64,000 bases of DNA from G965198795 sp965198795 (lineage in GTDB: Bacteria > Pseudomonadota > Alphaproteobacteria > Rhodospirillales > Casp-alpha2). Below the pieces are notes generated by a model. It was not told where the DNA came from and did no database searches. It saw nothing but the letters and a program-made list of their open reading frames with translations. A program made the position numbers and the translations under genes. Positions 7,327 through 16,782 of the stretch are shown here, one piece after another. Within the stretch, counting starts at the first letter, position 1; every line of letters starts with the position of its first letter. The DNA lies in the NCBI GenBank assembly GCA_965198795.1, contig OZ240674.1, positions 2,852,001 to 2,916,000 on the forward strand, in the 5' to 3' direction.

Positions 7327-10088
7327 TGGCGAGTCGTTCGGCGTATTTTAAATCGTGCGCCATCGCAACGGTTCTGGTTGCGGGGCTTGTGGCGTCCGCA
7401 AATTCGGCTTCCGCGCAGGATCGTCCTCTTGGGAACCTGTTCAACGCCCCCGCTCAACCAGTTCCAGCCGCGCAACCCGCCTTTCAACCGGTTGAACCCG
7501 AACCGCGCCGTCTCCGCGCCCCGGCGCCCGAGGCGCCGGCAAGCCTCTTCAATGCGGCGCCCGGCGCACCCTATCAGCCTCCTCCGGTCATCCAGACACC
7601 GCGATCCGTGTTGCCCAGCGCCGGCGCGTCACCGCCGGCGCAAGCGGCCCCTGCGCGGTTGTTTAACGCGGCCTCCGAGCAGCCGGCGGCAACGCCTACC
7701 AGGCGTGCGCCGCCGCCCGTGCTCATCCGAACCGCCAGGCCCGCTCAACCCGCTCCGCCACGCTTGTTCAATGGTGCGCCGGCAACTCCCGCCGCACCGG
7801 CGCTGCCGGATACAATTCTGGTTACACCGGACTTACGGCAGACCGCTCCGCAACGACGGTTCGCCCAAACACCGGGGGAACCGGCGCGACTGTTCAACCC
7901 CTTGCCCCTGGAACCCGGAACGCCTGTCACGCGCGCGCGGCGGCAGTTTTCCAATCCACGCATTCAACCACTCGAACCGCGCCGTCAACGCGTTGAACCG
8001 CAAGACCCTTCCGTCCGTACGGCGGATGACGAAGAACCGCCCGTGGATATAACGGCTGATCAGATCATCAACGATGAAGAAAATCAGACGATTACGGCGC
8101 TCGGCAATGTCGAGGTTCTGTACAATGAACGGACACTGCTGACCGACAAGCTATCCTATAATCAAATCAGCGATGTTATCACCGCCGAGGGGAACGTAAC
8201 TCTGATCGACGGCAGCGGCGAAATTGTCTTTGCGGACAAAATCGAACTCTCCAGTGACCTGAATGAGGCTGTCGCCGCGCGACTGGGCGTTCTGCTTCAG
8301 GATGAGGCCCGCATGGCGGGAGCCGGCGCCCGGCGGGTCGGCGGACGCGTGACGACTTTGCACAAGGGCGTCTATTCGGCCTGCCGGTCATGTCCAGACC
8401 ACCCCGACCGACCGCCACTATGGCGGGTCAAGGCCGTTAATGTCATACACGATCAGGAATTACGCCTGATTGAGTACGAGGATGCTTGGCTTGAAGCGGG
8501 CGGCATCCCCATCGCGTACACACCCTACTTCAATCATCCGGACCCCACGGTAAGGCGCAAGTCGGGCATTTTGACTCCGGGTTTTGGCGGTTCCACCGAT
8601 CTTGGCGCGTCTTTCCGTCTGCCCTATTACTACGTGATTGACGAGCAATCCGACGTCACCTTGACGCCGACATATTACTCCGACGCCGGTCTCTTGGGCG
8701 AGGCGGAATATCGCCGGAAGTTCAAGCCCGGCGAATTGGACGTAAAGGGCAGCATTATCAAAGACGATGCAGGCAACAACCGGGAACTCCAGGGGCATGT
8801 CTTCGCCAAGGGCGACTTCGATATCAACAAGACTTGGCGTGCCGGTTTCGATCTTGAACGGACGACGAACGACACGTTTCTGAGACGCTTCCAGTTGCAA
8901 CAAGGACCGGTCCTGCAGACCCGTCTATTCGCGGAGGGCTTCAGGGGACGTAATTATTTCTCCACTGAAGCCTTTGTATTCCAAAACCTTCGCAGAACCA
9001 CCGACCCGCTCGGCAGCCCGAATGTGCTCCCGCTTCTGGAATTCAGCCATGTTGGTGAGCCTGATCGTTTCGGCGGCAGTTTCTCTCTCGACGCCAACGC
9101 CCTCGCGCTGGTTCGTCGAGGCAATAACGGCAATGACACACGGCGCCTATCGGCTCGGCCGGTTTACAACCTTCGAACACAAAGTCCTTTTGGCGGTCTT
9201 TATTACTTTCAAACAGGGCTCTATGCGGATTTTTTCGATGTGGACAACCTGGATACCGGTGAGGCGGGCAAGTTTAGCGGTTCCAGACTCCGCCTCTTCC
9301 CCTTTGCCTCGGCGGAATGGCGTCTGCCGCTCGCGAGTACGAAGAAAATAGCTGGCTTCAGCCAGACTCTGACCCCCATCATTAACGTCGTCACGTCTCC
9401 CAATGCCGGAAATTCCAACAAGATTCCCAATGAAGACAGTCAAGAATTTGAGTTCGACGACAGCAACTTGTTCGTCGTAAACCGTTTTAGCGGAATCGAC
9501 CGGATCGAAGGAGGGCAGCGGGTAAACTATGGCGTCGAATATGGCGTGGTTGACAAACAGGGCCGTTCAGCCGCTCTGCTTGTCGGCCAGGTGTACCGCT
9601 TCGCCACGGACGACACCTTTGCGAAAGATAGCGGGCTGTCGAACAATCTGTCCGATGCCGTCGTTAACCTTGACCTCCGCCCCGCCAGTTTTATCGACAT
9701 CAACCACCGAACCCAACTGGACGTCCGCCAAGCCAATATCCGCCGAAGCGAACTGGAACTTTCTGCGGGCCCGCCCGCCTTTCGTTTAGGGGTGAATCAT
9801 TTCTTCTTTGAAAGCTACGACAGGAGTGAATTTCCCTCGCGTGAAGAAATTACCATCGGCGCCCGCTCGCAAATCACCCGGCATTGGCGCGCCAATTTCA
9901 ATGCGGTCCGCGATATCGAGGAACAGCAGTTCCGCCGGATCGACGGCAGCGTGTCATATGAGGATGAATGTCTCCTGATTACGGCGCGCTTCGCCCGGGA
10001 CTTCTTCCGAGACCGGGAGGTGACCCCATCCGACTCATTCACCATCAACTTCCTATTGAAAACGCTGGGTGGCGTTAGCCAGAGCTAA
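7326..10088 (+). CDS. lptD: LPS assembly outer-membrane protein LptD
   Basis: A 920-residue outer-membrane protein. A signal peptide of about 31 residues ends in ASAQ. Residues about 32-225 form a Pro/Ala-rich, low-complexity extension holding five spaced LFN motifs. The periplasmic OstA/LptA-like domain begins near VDITADQIINDEENQTITALG (residues about 240-360) and the beta-barrel fills the rest. A CxxC pair in YSACRSCPDHPDRPPLW and a C-terminal Cys in YEDECLLITARF are the expected disulfide-forming residues. LptD with LptE inserts LPS into the outer leaflet. The start overlaps the lptG stop; surA follows, matching the known dependence of LptD folding on SurA. Confidence 0.95.
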   Translation: MASRSAYFKSCAIATVLVAGLVASANSASAQDRPLGNLFNAPAQPVPAAQPAFQPVEPEPRRLRAPAPEAPASLFNAAPGAPYQPPPVIQTPRSVLPSAGASPPAQAAPARLFNAASEQPAATPTRRAPPPVLIRTARPAQPAPPRLFNGAPATPAAPALPDTILVTPDLRQTAPQRRFAQTPGEPARLFNPLPLEPGTPVTRARRQFSNPRIQPLEPRRQRVEPQDPSVRTADDEEPPVDITADQIINDEENQTITALGNVEVLYNERTLLTDKLSYNQISDVITAEGNVTLIDGSGEIVFADKIELSSDLNEAVAARLGVLLQDEARMAGAGARRVGGRVTTLHKGVYSACRSCPDHPDRPPLWRVKAVNVIHDQELRLIEYEDAWLEAGGIPIAYTPYFNHPDPTVRRKSGILTPGFGGSTDLGASFRLPYYYVIDEQSDVTLTPTYYSDAGLLGEAEYRRKFKPGELDVKGSIIKDDAGNNRELQGHVFAKGDFDINKTWRAGFDLERTTNDTFLRRFQLQQGPVLQTRLFAEGFRGRNYFSTEAFVFQNLRRTTDPLGSPNVLPLLEFSHVGEPDRFGGSFSLDANALALVRRGNNGNDTRRLSARPVYNLRTQSPFGGLYYFQTGLYADFFDVDNLDTGEAGKFSGSRLRLFPFASAEWRLPLASTKKIAGFSQTLTPIINVVTSPNAGNSNKIPNEDSQEFEFDDSNLFVVNRFSGIDRIEGGQRVNYGVEYGVVDKQGRSAALLVGQVYRFATDDTFAKDSGLSNNLSDAVVNLDLRPASFIDINHRTQLDVRQANIRRSELELSAGPPAFRLGVNHFFFESYDRSEFPSREEITIGARSQITRHWRANFNAVRDIEEQQFRRIDGSVSYEDECLLITARFARDFFRDREVTPSDSFTINFLLKTLGGVSQS

Positions 10089-10113
10089 CCACCAAAGGTA
10101 CAAGAAACTGTCA

Positions 10114-11400
10114 ATGATGCGCCTGAAAACCCGAATAAGCGCGATGTCACTCGCCTTCGCCCTGTTGGTCATGACCACTCCCCCGTCAAAGGCCATGGAA
10201 CTGTTCATCATTATGAGCGTGAATGGCGCGCCCATCAGTTCCGCGGATATCGTCAATCGGACACGGATGCTGGCCATTCAGTTTGGTCAACGCGACACAC
10301 CCCAGTTCCGGGCGGAAGTCCAGGATTTGGCCCGCGAACAATTGATCGAGGAAGTCATCAAACTGGGCGAGGCGGAACGGTTGGGTATCGAAATCAGCCA
10401 GGTCCGCATTGACGCCGCCATCGAACGGGCGGATATCGCCCAGGGGCGCGCGCCGGATTTCACCATCAACGCCATGAAGCGGGCTCAAATCCCTCTGGAA
10501 ACCCTTTATCAGAAGGTTGAGTCCGACATTTCCTGGAGCCGTGTCATTGGGCGCCGGTTCCGCGCCGTCAGCGCCGTCAGCGACCAGGAACTCGACGCCG
10601 AAATCTCCAGGCGGGACTTAAGCCGTGGGCGAGACCAGCGGCTTGTGTCAGAAATTTTCATTGGAAAACGGGAAGATCCGACGGAGGCGTCCAAACGATT
10701 TGCCGAGATCAAACAGGCTCTTAAAAACGGCGTTCCGTTCAACGCCATTGCGGCCAAGGCGTCCGAAGCCGTGACGCGGGCCGCAGGCGGCAGTCTCGGA
10801 TGGATCGACAGGGGCGCTTTGCCGCCGAACCTGGAAGCCGCTCTTCAGTCCATGCGTCCCGGCGACATCTCCGACGTGATCATAACGGACGAGGGAGGTT
10901 ATCTTCTTCGGCTGGAAGCCGTCCGCTTGTCACAAGGCTCCGGCTTGGTGCGTGAGCCGAACCCGACAGTGACGGTATCACGTTTGATCATACCTGTGCC
11001 TCAGGACGCCGCCTCCGACTTGATCGACCGGCGGCGCGCCAAGGCCGAAAACCTGCGCGCCCAAGCAGGGGATTGCGACGCGCTTAACGCCCTTGCTCCT
11101 CAATCCGGCTCTGATTTGTCCGGCCCTATCGGCGCCATCAAACTCAATAGCGCGCAGGCAAATCTTAGAAACGTCATACTTGATCTCGGCGTTAATCAGC
11201 CCAGCGATATTCAGGTTTTACCGTCTGGTTTCGCCATTTTCATGATCTGCAGCCGGGAAGAGGAAGAGTTCACGCCGGAAACCGAAGACGAAAAACGTGA
11301 TCGCATCCGCGACGAGATCGAGCGCAAACGATTGGCTATTCGTGATCGTCAGCACTACCGGAACCTTCGGAACGACGCGAATATCGAGCTGCTGCGATGA
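10114..11400 (+). CDS. surA: SurA-like peptidyl-prolyl isomerase/chaperone
   Basis: A periplasmic chaperone of 428 residues from the first ATG of an ATGATG pair at 10114 (10117 is equally possible), after an AAAGG site 25 bases past the lptD stop. A signal peptide ends near TPPSKA. The N-terminal SurA domain (FIIMSVNGAPISSADIVNRTRMLAIQF) is followed by one parvulin domain at about residues 170-270, recognised by LVSEIFIGKREDP, AGGSLGWIDRGALPPNLEAAL and MRPGDISDVI, then a divergent second region. SurA escorts outer-membrane proteins such as LptD, consistent with the neighbourhood. Confidence 0.9.
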   Translation: MMRLKTRISAMSLAFALLVMTTPPSKAMELFIIMSVNGAPISSADIVNRTRMLAIQFGQRDTPQFRAEVQDLAREQLIEEVIKLGEAERLGIEISQVRIDAAIERADIAQGRAPDFTINAMKRAQIPLETLYQKVESDISWSRVIGRRFRAVSAVSDQELDAEISRRDLSRGRDQRLVSEIFIGKREDPTEASKRFAEIKQALKNGVPFNAIAAKASEAVTRAAGGSLGWIDRGALPPNLEAALQSMRPGDISDVIITDEGGYLLRLEAVRLSQGSGLVREPNPTVTVSRLIIPVPQDAASDLIDRRRAKAENLRAQAGDCDALNALAPQSGSDLSGPIGAIKLNSAQANLRNVILDLGVNQPSDIQVLPSGFAIFMICSREEEEFTPETEDEKRDRIRDEIERKRLAIRDRQHYRNLRNDANIELLR

Positions 11401-11407
11401 GGACCCG

Positions 11408-12415
11408 ATGAGCGGGCGTCCGCTTGTCCTGACCATGGGCGAGCCGGCGGGCGTCGGCGGCGAGTTGACGTTAAAGGCCTGGCTGGCGGAGAAATCCAGC
11501 CCCGGTCAGGGCGCCGGTCCTTTCGCCGCGATAGACGATCCCGAAAGATTGTCCACGATAGCCTCGTCGCTGGGAATAAACGTTCCCATCACGGCGGTCG
11601 ATACGCTGGATGAGGTTGAAAGCGTCTTTGCCGACGGTCTTCCCGTTCTACCCGAACCTTTGACCGAATTCGCCAGCGCTGGCGCGCCAAGCGCCAAAAC
11701 GGCCAGCGCGGTGCGCCGCTCCATCGAACGCGCAGTCCACTACGCGTCATCTGGTGACGCAGCCGCCATGGTGACCAATCCCATTCAGAAAAGCGCGCTT
11801 TACGACGCCGGTTTCGATTATCCGGGCCATACGGAATATCTGGCCTCTCTCGCCGGCGTCACGACGCCTACGGTCATGATGCTGACCTGCGCGGAACTCC
11901 GTGCGGTTCCCGTCACGATTCATGAGAGCTTGCGCGACGCCTTGACCATGCTGACGACGGATCTGATCGTCGAAACGGCAACCATCACGGCGGATGCTCT
12001 GAAAGCCCAATTCGGCGTCAAAGCCCCGCGGCTCGCCGTTGCGGGCGTTAATCCGCATTCGGGCGAGGGCGGCGCCATGGGCCACGAGGACCACGAAATC
12101 GTCGCTCCCGCCATCACCGCGCTGAAAGCCGGGGGCATTGATGCGAAGGGTCCCTATCCCCCGGACACCCTGTTCAGCCCAAGAGTCAGGCAAGGCTATG
12201 ACGTGGCCGTCTGCATGTATCACGATCAGGCCCTGATTCCTGTCAAAGCACTCGACTTCGACGGCGGCGTCAACGTCACTTTGGGATTGCCCTTTATTCG
12301 CACGTCGCCCGATCACGGGACGGCGCTGGATATCGCGGGCAAGGGCGTCGCAAGCGAGGCAAGTCTTTTGGCCGCCCTGCGGCTCGCCAGACAAATGGCT
12401 GACAGCCGTGCCTAA
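11408..12415 (+). CDS. pdxA: 4-hydroxythreonine-4-phosphate dehydrogenase
   Basis: A 335-residue PdxA. The ATG at 11408 gives MSGRPLVLTMGEPAGVGGEL, the family opening (GDPAGIGPE-like). Other landmarks are MVTNPIQKSALYDAGFDYPGHTEYLA, with a metal-binding His, AGVNPHSGEGGAMGHED and CMYHDQALIPVKALDFDGGVNVTLGLPFIRTSPDHGTALD, which bear the remaining metal and substrate ligands. It oxidises 4-phosphohydroxy-L-threonine in pyridoxal phosphate synthesis. It lies 7 bases after surA, and the GTG of rsmA overlaps its end by 8 bases, the common pdxA-rsmA arrangement. Confidence 0.95.
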   Translation: MSGRPLVLTMGEPAGVGGELTLKAWLAEKSSPGQGAGPFAAIDDPERLSTIASSLGINVPITAVDTLDEVESVFADGLPVLPEPLTEFASAGAPSAKTASAVRRSIERAVHYASSGDAAAMVTNPIQKSALYDAGFDYPGHTEYLASLAGVTTPTVMMLTCAELRAVPVTIHESLRDALTMLTTDLIVETATITADALKAQFGVKAPRLAVAGVNPHSGEGGAMGHEDHEIVAPAITALKAGGIDAKGPYPPDTLFSPRVRQGYDVAVCMYHDQALIPVKALDFDGGVNVTLGLPFIRTSPDHGTALDIAGKGVASEASLLAALRLARQMADSRA

Positions 12416-13217
12416 CCTTCCGCCACTTCGCGACGTCATTAAAGAACATGGCCTCGGCACCCGGAAACACCTGGGCCAGCATTTCCTGCTGGACGCCAAT
12501 CTAACCGCCAAGATTGCGCGGGGCGCCGGAAATCTGAAAGGCGTTGAGGCTATCGAGATTGGTCCCGGACCCGGCGGTCTCACCCGCGCGTTGTTAGAGT
12601 CGAACGCCAAACGCATCACCGTGATTGAAAAAGACAGCCGCTGCATCGGCGTAATGGAACGGCTAAGCGACGCCTATCCAGGCCGTCTCAATATCGTCGA
12701 GGGCGACGCGACCGCCATCGATCCCGCAAACCTGACAGACACTCCCCGAAAGATCATCGCCAATCTACCCTACAACGTCTCCACGGCGCTGCTGACGGGT
12801 TGGCTTGAAAACGCATCCGCCTATCAGGGTTTCACCTTGATGTTTCAAAAGGAGGTCGCGGACCGGCTGGTGGCCAGTCCGGGCGCCAAGACCTATGGAC
12901 GCTTGTCCGTTCTCTGTCAGTGGCTTTGCGAGACCAAGCCGCTGTTCAATGTCGCTAGGGAAGCCTTCACCCCGCCGCCAAAAGTGATATCGACGGTGGT
13001 GGGCCTTGTCCCCCGGCCGGCGCCTTTGGCGGCGGCGCGACCGGAGAATTTAGAGCAAGTCACGGCGGCCGCGTTCGGGCAGCGGCGAAAAATGCTGCGC
13101 CAAAGTTTGAAATCGCTCGGCATTAGAGCGGAAGACGCGGGGCTCGACCCCACCGCGCGCGCCGAGAGCCTGACGCCGGAAGACTTCTGCGCCCTCGCCC
13201 GTCTGCTGGAAGATTAA
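12408..13217 (+). CDS. rsmA: 16S rRNA (A1518/A1519) dimethyltransferase
   Basis: A 269-residue KsgA/RsmA methyltransferase starting at a GTG that overlaps the pdxA stop; the resulting LPPLRDVIKEHGLGTRKHLGQHFLLD is the standard N-terminus. The SAM-binding loop EIGPGPGGLTRALLE and the catalytic NLPYNVSTALL motif are intact. It dimethylates two adjacent adenines near the 3' end of 16S rRNA during small-subunit assembly. It converges with gmk, whose stop on the other strand overlaps the last four bases of this gene. Confidence 0.95.
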   Translation: MPNLPPLRDVIKEHGLGTRKHLGQHFLLDANLTAKIARGAGNLKGVEAIEIGPGPGGLTRALLESNAKRITVIEKDSRCIGVMERLSDAYPGRLNIVEGDATAIDPANLTDTPRKIIANLPYNVSTALLTGWLENASAYQGFTLMFQKEVADRLVASPGAKTYGRLSVLCQWLCETKPLFNVAREAFTPPPKVISTVVGLVPRPAPLAAARPENLEQVTAAAFGQRRKMLRQSLKSLGIRAEDAGLDPTARAESLTPEDFCALARLLED

Positions 13218-13837
13218 ACACTCATTCCCCGGACGAATTCCACCAATCCGACCTGACGGCGGCGGCGGAGGCGCTCCGCCGTCAGGATTGAGCGCACCTG
13301 GGCGACACAGCGCCGCAGGTCCACGTTGACGATGATGTAGTCGTATTCGGCGTAGTGGCTCATCTCGTCCGCTGCCCGCGCCATGCGGTCTTGGACCACT
13401 CCTTCCGGGTCTTGCGCCCGGCCGCGCAGACGGCGCTCTAATTCTTCAATGGACGGCGGCAGAATGAACACGGAAACCAAATCGTTCCGGGCGTTCGCGG
13501 AAATTTTCTGGGTGCCCTGCCAGTCCACATCGAACAACACGTCGCGTCCGGCCTTCAGGGCGTCTTCCACCGGCTTTCTAGGCGTGCCATAGGATCTGCC
13601 GAACACAGTCGCATACTCAAGAAATTCATCTTCCGCCACCATGGCGTCGAATTTTGCTTGGTTGACGAAAAAATAATCCTGACCCTCAACTTCACCAGGA
13701 CGGGGTTTGCGGGTTGTCGCGGACACGGAAATGGTCAAATGATCGTCCGCCGCCATCAATTCACGCGAAATACTTGTTTTTCCCGCGCCGGACGGCGAAG
13801 ACAGCACCAACATCAATCCGCGACGAGTAACTTCCAT
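13214..13837 (-). CDS. gmk: Guanylate kinase
   Basis: A 207-residue guanylate kinase. The ATG at 13837 (MEVTRRGLMLVLSSPSGAGKTSISREL) is chosen because it lies 10 bases after the yicC stop with a GAGGCG ribosome site; an upstream ATG at 13873 overlaps yicC. The P-loop SSPSGAGKT, the GMP-binding TTRKPRPGEVEGQDYFFV and the lid segment are present. It phosphorylates GMP to GDP. The yicC-gmk pairing is widely conserved. Confidence 0.95.
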   Translation of the reverse strand: MEVTRRGLMLVLSSPSGAGKTSISRELMAADDHLTISVSATTRKPRPGEVEGQDYFFVNQAKFDAMVAEDEFLEYATVFGRSYGTPRKPVEDALKAGRDVLFDVDWQGTQKISANARNDLVSVFILPPSIEELERRLRGRAQDPEGVVQDRMARAADEMSHYAEYDYIIVNVDLRRCVAQVRSILTAERLRRRRQVGLVEFVRGMSV

Positions 13838-13847
13838 ACGCCTCGGC

Positions 13848-14738
13848 CTACTCAATGTTTTGCACCTGCTCACGTAACTGATCGATCACGGTTTTCAACT
13901 CAAGACCCACGGCGGTCAAGTCCGCATCCGGTGATTTCGAACAGAGTGTGTTGGCTTCCCGGTTGAATTCCTGGCAGAGGAAATCGAACTTTCGGCCAAT
14001 GGCGCCGTCGGTCGCCACGAGCTCCCGGGCCGCCGCCGCGTGGGCCGTCAAGCGGTCCAACTCCTCACGCACGTCCACTTTGGTCATGGCGACGGCGGCT
14101 TCCTGGTTGAGCCGCTCCGCGTCCAGACTCCCTGAGTCTTCCATCAGTTCGGCAATCTGATCTTTTAGCTTCTTTCGGATCATCTCCGGGTGAGTTTTGA
14201 CGATCCCAGCCGCTTGGGCCGTCAGCTTTTCAACCTCCGCCACCTGATCACCCAGGATCGCCGCCAATCTGTTCCCTTCGCTCTCACGGGCGGCCGTCAA
14301 ACCATCGAACAAGGTCCGTATATCCGCCTCCATGGCTTTCATAACAGCGGCCCTGGCGTCTTCGGTCAGTTCGCTCTCTTTCGCCTCAATGACGCCGCGC
14401 AGCCCCAGCAGGCCGTCCAGGCTGGGAGGGTTGGCGTCAGGCGCCTTGGCTTTCAACTCCGGCAACATGGCGATTATCTGATCCAGAAACGCTTGATTGA
14501 TGCGATAGCCCTGCTGTGCGCTCTCAGAGCGGACAGAGAGGCCAATGGAGAAATTGCCCCTCTTGAAAGTCTTTTGAAGCGTGCTTCGGACAACCGGGTC
14601 CAAAGCCTCGAAACCGCCCGGCGCCCGGAACCGAACGTCCAAGCCCCTGGCGTTTACGCTGCGCGCTTCCCAGGCCCAGGCCAGACCGTCCAGCGCTCCT
14701 TCCGCGCGGGCGAAACCCGTCATCGATTGCAGGGACAC
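13848..14738 (-). CDS. yicC: YicC/YloC family endoribonuclease
   Basis: A 296-residue YicC-family protein with the conserved opening MSLQSMTGFARAEG and the conserved end FLCQEFNREANTLCSKSPDADLTAVGLELKTVIDQLREQVQNIE. E. coli YicC has been linked to RNA turnover (RyhB) and stationary-phase survival; the family is now regarded as an endoribonuclease. Long helical stretches fill the centre. It is the first gene of yicC-gmk, about 90 bases from the divergent SDR gene. Confidence 0.93.
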   Translation of the reverse strand: MSLQSMTGFARAEGALDGLAWAWEARSVNARGLDVRFRAPGGFEALDPVVRSTLQKTFKRGNFSIGLSVRSESAQQGYRINQAFLDQIIAMLPELKAKAPDANPPSLDGLLGLRGVIEAKESELTEDARAAVMKAMEADIRTLFDGLTAARESEGNRLAAILGDQVAEVEKLTAQAAGIVKTHPEMIRKKLKDQIAELMEDSGSLDAERLNQEAAVAMTKVDVREELDRLTAHAAAARELVATDGAIGRKFDFLCQEFNREANTLCSKSPDADLTAVGLELKTVIDQLREQVQNIE

Positions 14739-14831
14739 GAGCGTTCCTCCTCGAAATGCCGGCCCTTATAGCCTTGCCCGCCCCTTGCGCCAAGGGTTGC
14801 CTCACGCGTATTAAAATCTCTATTAAAGGTC

Positions 14832-15626
14832 ATGACCAAACACCCGTTCGCCAATCCTGAAACGGTCATGATCACCGGGGCGTCCAGCGGCATCGGAGAA
14901 GCTTTGGCGTGTCATTACGCCGCACCGGGCCGGCGCCTGTTTCTGACTGGACGCAACCCGGAACGTCTGGCCGCCGTCACCGCCGCTTGCGAGAAAAAAG
15001 AAGCCACCGTCGAAGCCGAAGCGCTGAATGTTCTCGATGAAGACGCCATGGCCCAATTGATCCGGCGAATTGACGACAGCGGCGGATTAGACCTGGTTAT
15101 CGCCAACGCTGGCGTTTCCGGGGGCACGGGCGGGCCGGAACTAACGCCTTACGGAGCAGAGGCGAATGTCCAGGTACGCCGGATTTTCGACGTCAACCTG
15201 ACGGGTGTCCTGAACACCATTCTTCCCGCGCGTGACGTTATGGCCGCCCGCGGCCGGGGTCAGATAGCCATCATCAGCTCCGCCGCCGCCTTCCGGGGGT
15301 TACCATCGGCTCCCGCCTATTCCGGATCCAAAGCCGCCGTGAAAACCTATGGCGAGGGCATGCGCATGGAACTCGCACCCGCTGGTGTCGGCGTCACGGT
15401 CATCTGCCCCGGTTCCGTCAAATCAAGGATGACCGATACGAACAATTCTTCCATGCCGTTCAAAATGCCAGCGTCAAGGGCCGCGAAAATCATTGCGGGC
15501 GGCCTTGCGAAGAACAAGGCGCAAATCACCTTTCCCTGGACGACGCACATGATCGTTTGGCTTTTAAGCGTCCTGCCCCGCGCCTGGCTGGACCCGCACC
15601 TCGCCAGGATGCCGAAGAAATCCTGA
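14832..15626 (+). CDS. SDR family oxidoreductase
   Basis: A 264-residue short-chain dehydrogenase/reductase with cofactor motif TGASSGIGEALA near residue 16, NAG (IANAGVSGG), catalytic Ser in IISSAAAFRG and the YxxxK pair in YSGSKAAVKTYG. It ends with a hydrophobic segment (HMIVWLLSVLPRAWL) that may attach it to the membrane, as in some lipid-acting SDRs. It diverges from yicC and converges with mltG, so it is probably a single-gene unit. Substrate unknown. Confidence 0.88.
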   Translation: MTKHPFANPETVMITGASSGIGEALACHYAAPGRRLFLTGRNPERLAAVTAACEKKEATVEAEALNVLDEDAMAQLIRRIDDSGGLDLVIANAGVSGGTGGPELTPYGAEANVQVRRIFDVNLTGVLNTILPARDVMAARGRGQIAIISSAAAFRGLPSAPAYSGSKAAVKTYGEGMRMELAPAGVGVTVICPGSVKSRMTDTNNSSMPFKMPASRAAKIIAGGLAKNKAQITFPWTTHMIVWLLSVLPRAWLDPHLARMPKKS

Positions 15627-15765
15627 CCGCTCATTCCGATTGGCTCGCAAGGGCGGATTTCCACGTTTGAGCGAATGCCCCCGATTTCTCGATCGTCACT
15701 CCAGCGACGGCTGGGTCCGCCGCACCGCTGGAAACAGACTCCGGCCTTCGCCGGAACGGCGCTAT

Positions 15766-16770
15766 TTACCGGGATGGCGTCCTCTTCCGCGCCCGTTCGA
15801 TCCGCCGCCATTTTGCAACGTTACGGTTATGCTCCTTCAAGGTCCTGGCAAAGGCGTGCCCGCCGGTCCCGTCCGCGACGAAAAATAGATAATCGGTTCT
15901 GGCCGGGTTCAGCGCCGCTTCGATGGACGCCTTGCCCGGATTGGCGATGGGAGCCGGCGGCAGACGGTCGATAACGTAGGTATTGTAGGGATTCCGGTCG
16001 CGCAGGTCGGATTTCGTAATGGGGCGGCCTTGAAGCCCTTTACCGCCTGTGACGCCAAAGACCGCCGTTGGGTCGGATTGCAGCCGCATTCCCCGGTTCA
16101 GGCGATTGATGAAGACGGAGGCGATCCGGGCGCGTTCCGCCGCGACGCCGGTTTCCTTCTCAACGATAGACGCTAAAATCAGCGCCTCTTCCGGGGTTTC
16201 CAACGGCAACCCCTCGGCGCGCCCGGCCCAGGCCCTGGTCAGAAAATCATCCATCGCCCGGCGCATACGGCGCATTACGTCGGTTTTCTTGTCGAAATAT
16301 GCGTAGTTGTATGTTTCGGGCAGCAGCCGGCCTTCCTCGACGGAAGCGGGCAGCGTCCCTTTCAAGCCTTCCGCGCCATCTATCAGCTTCAAGACGTCTT
16401 CGGACGTCAGCCCCTCCGCCACCGTCAGACGCCGCTGTACGGTCTTACCCGCCCTTAGGATATCCAGCGCGCCCATGACGGAAACCTGGGCCGGAAGCGC
16501 AAACTCACCCGCCCGCAAACCTCGCCCGCGGGACTCGTCCAATCGGACGGCCACCTGGATTAGGCGCGGATCGTCAACGACGCCCGCACGGCCCAGCAGC
16601 GCGGCGATTTCCGCCACCCCTATACCAGGACGCACTAAGATGACGGTCTCGGAGATGGAGGGGCCGGGCGCGGCTATCCGCTGCTTCAGCCAGAAATAAG
16701 CGCCGCCCAGCGTCCCGGCGCCAATCAGGGCCAGAACACAAAGGACCTGAAGCAGACGGCGCATCTCCAT
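15766..16770 (-). CDS. mltG: Endolytic murein transglycosylase MltG
   Basis: A 334-residue YceG/MltG protein with one N-terminal membrane anchor (residues about 6-26), a LysM-like subdomain and the catalytic domain bearing ASIVEKETG (catalytic Glu) and SVFINRLNRGMRLQSDPTAVFG, then YNTYVIDRLPPAPIANPGKASIEAALNP. It cleaves nascent glycan strands and sets peptidoglycan chain length in the periplasm. It follows fabF after 12 bases on the same strand, the usual alphaproteobacterial fabF-mltG pairing. Confidence 0.95.
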   Translation of the reverse strand: MEMRRLLQVLCVLALIGAGTLGGAYFWLKQRIAAPGPSISETVILVRPGIGVAEIAALLGRAGVVDDPRLIQVAVRLDESRGRGLRAGEFALPAQVSVMGALDILRAGKTVQRRLTVAEGLTSEDVLKLIDGAEGLKGTLPASVEEGRLLPETYNYAYFDKKTDVMRRMRRAMDDFLTRAWAGRAEGLPLETPEEALILASIVEKETGVAAERARIASVFINRLNRGMRLQSDPTAVFGVTGGKGLQGRPITKSDLRDRNPYNTYVIDRLPPAPIANPGKASIEAALNPARTDYLFFVADGTGGHAFARTLKEHNRNVAKWRRIERARKRTPSR

Positions 16771-16782
16771 CCGCTCCCGGCG

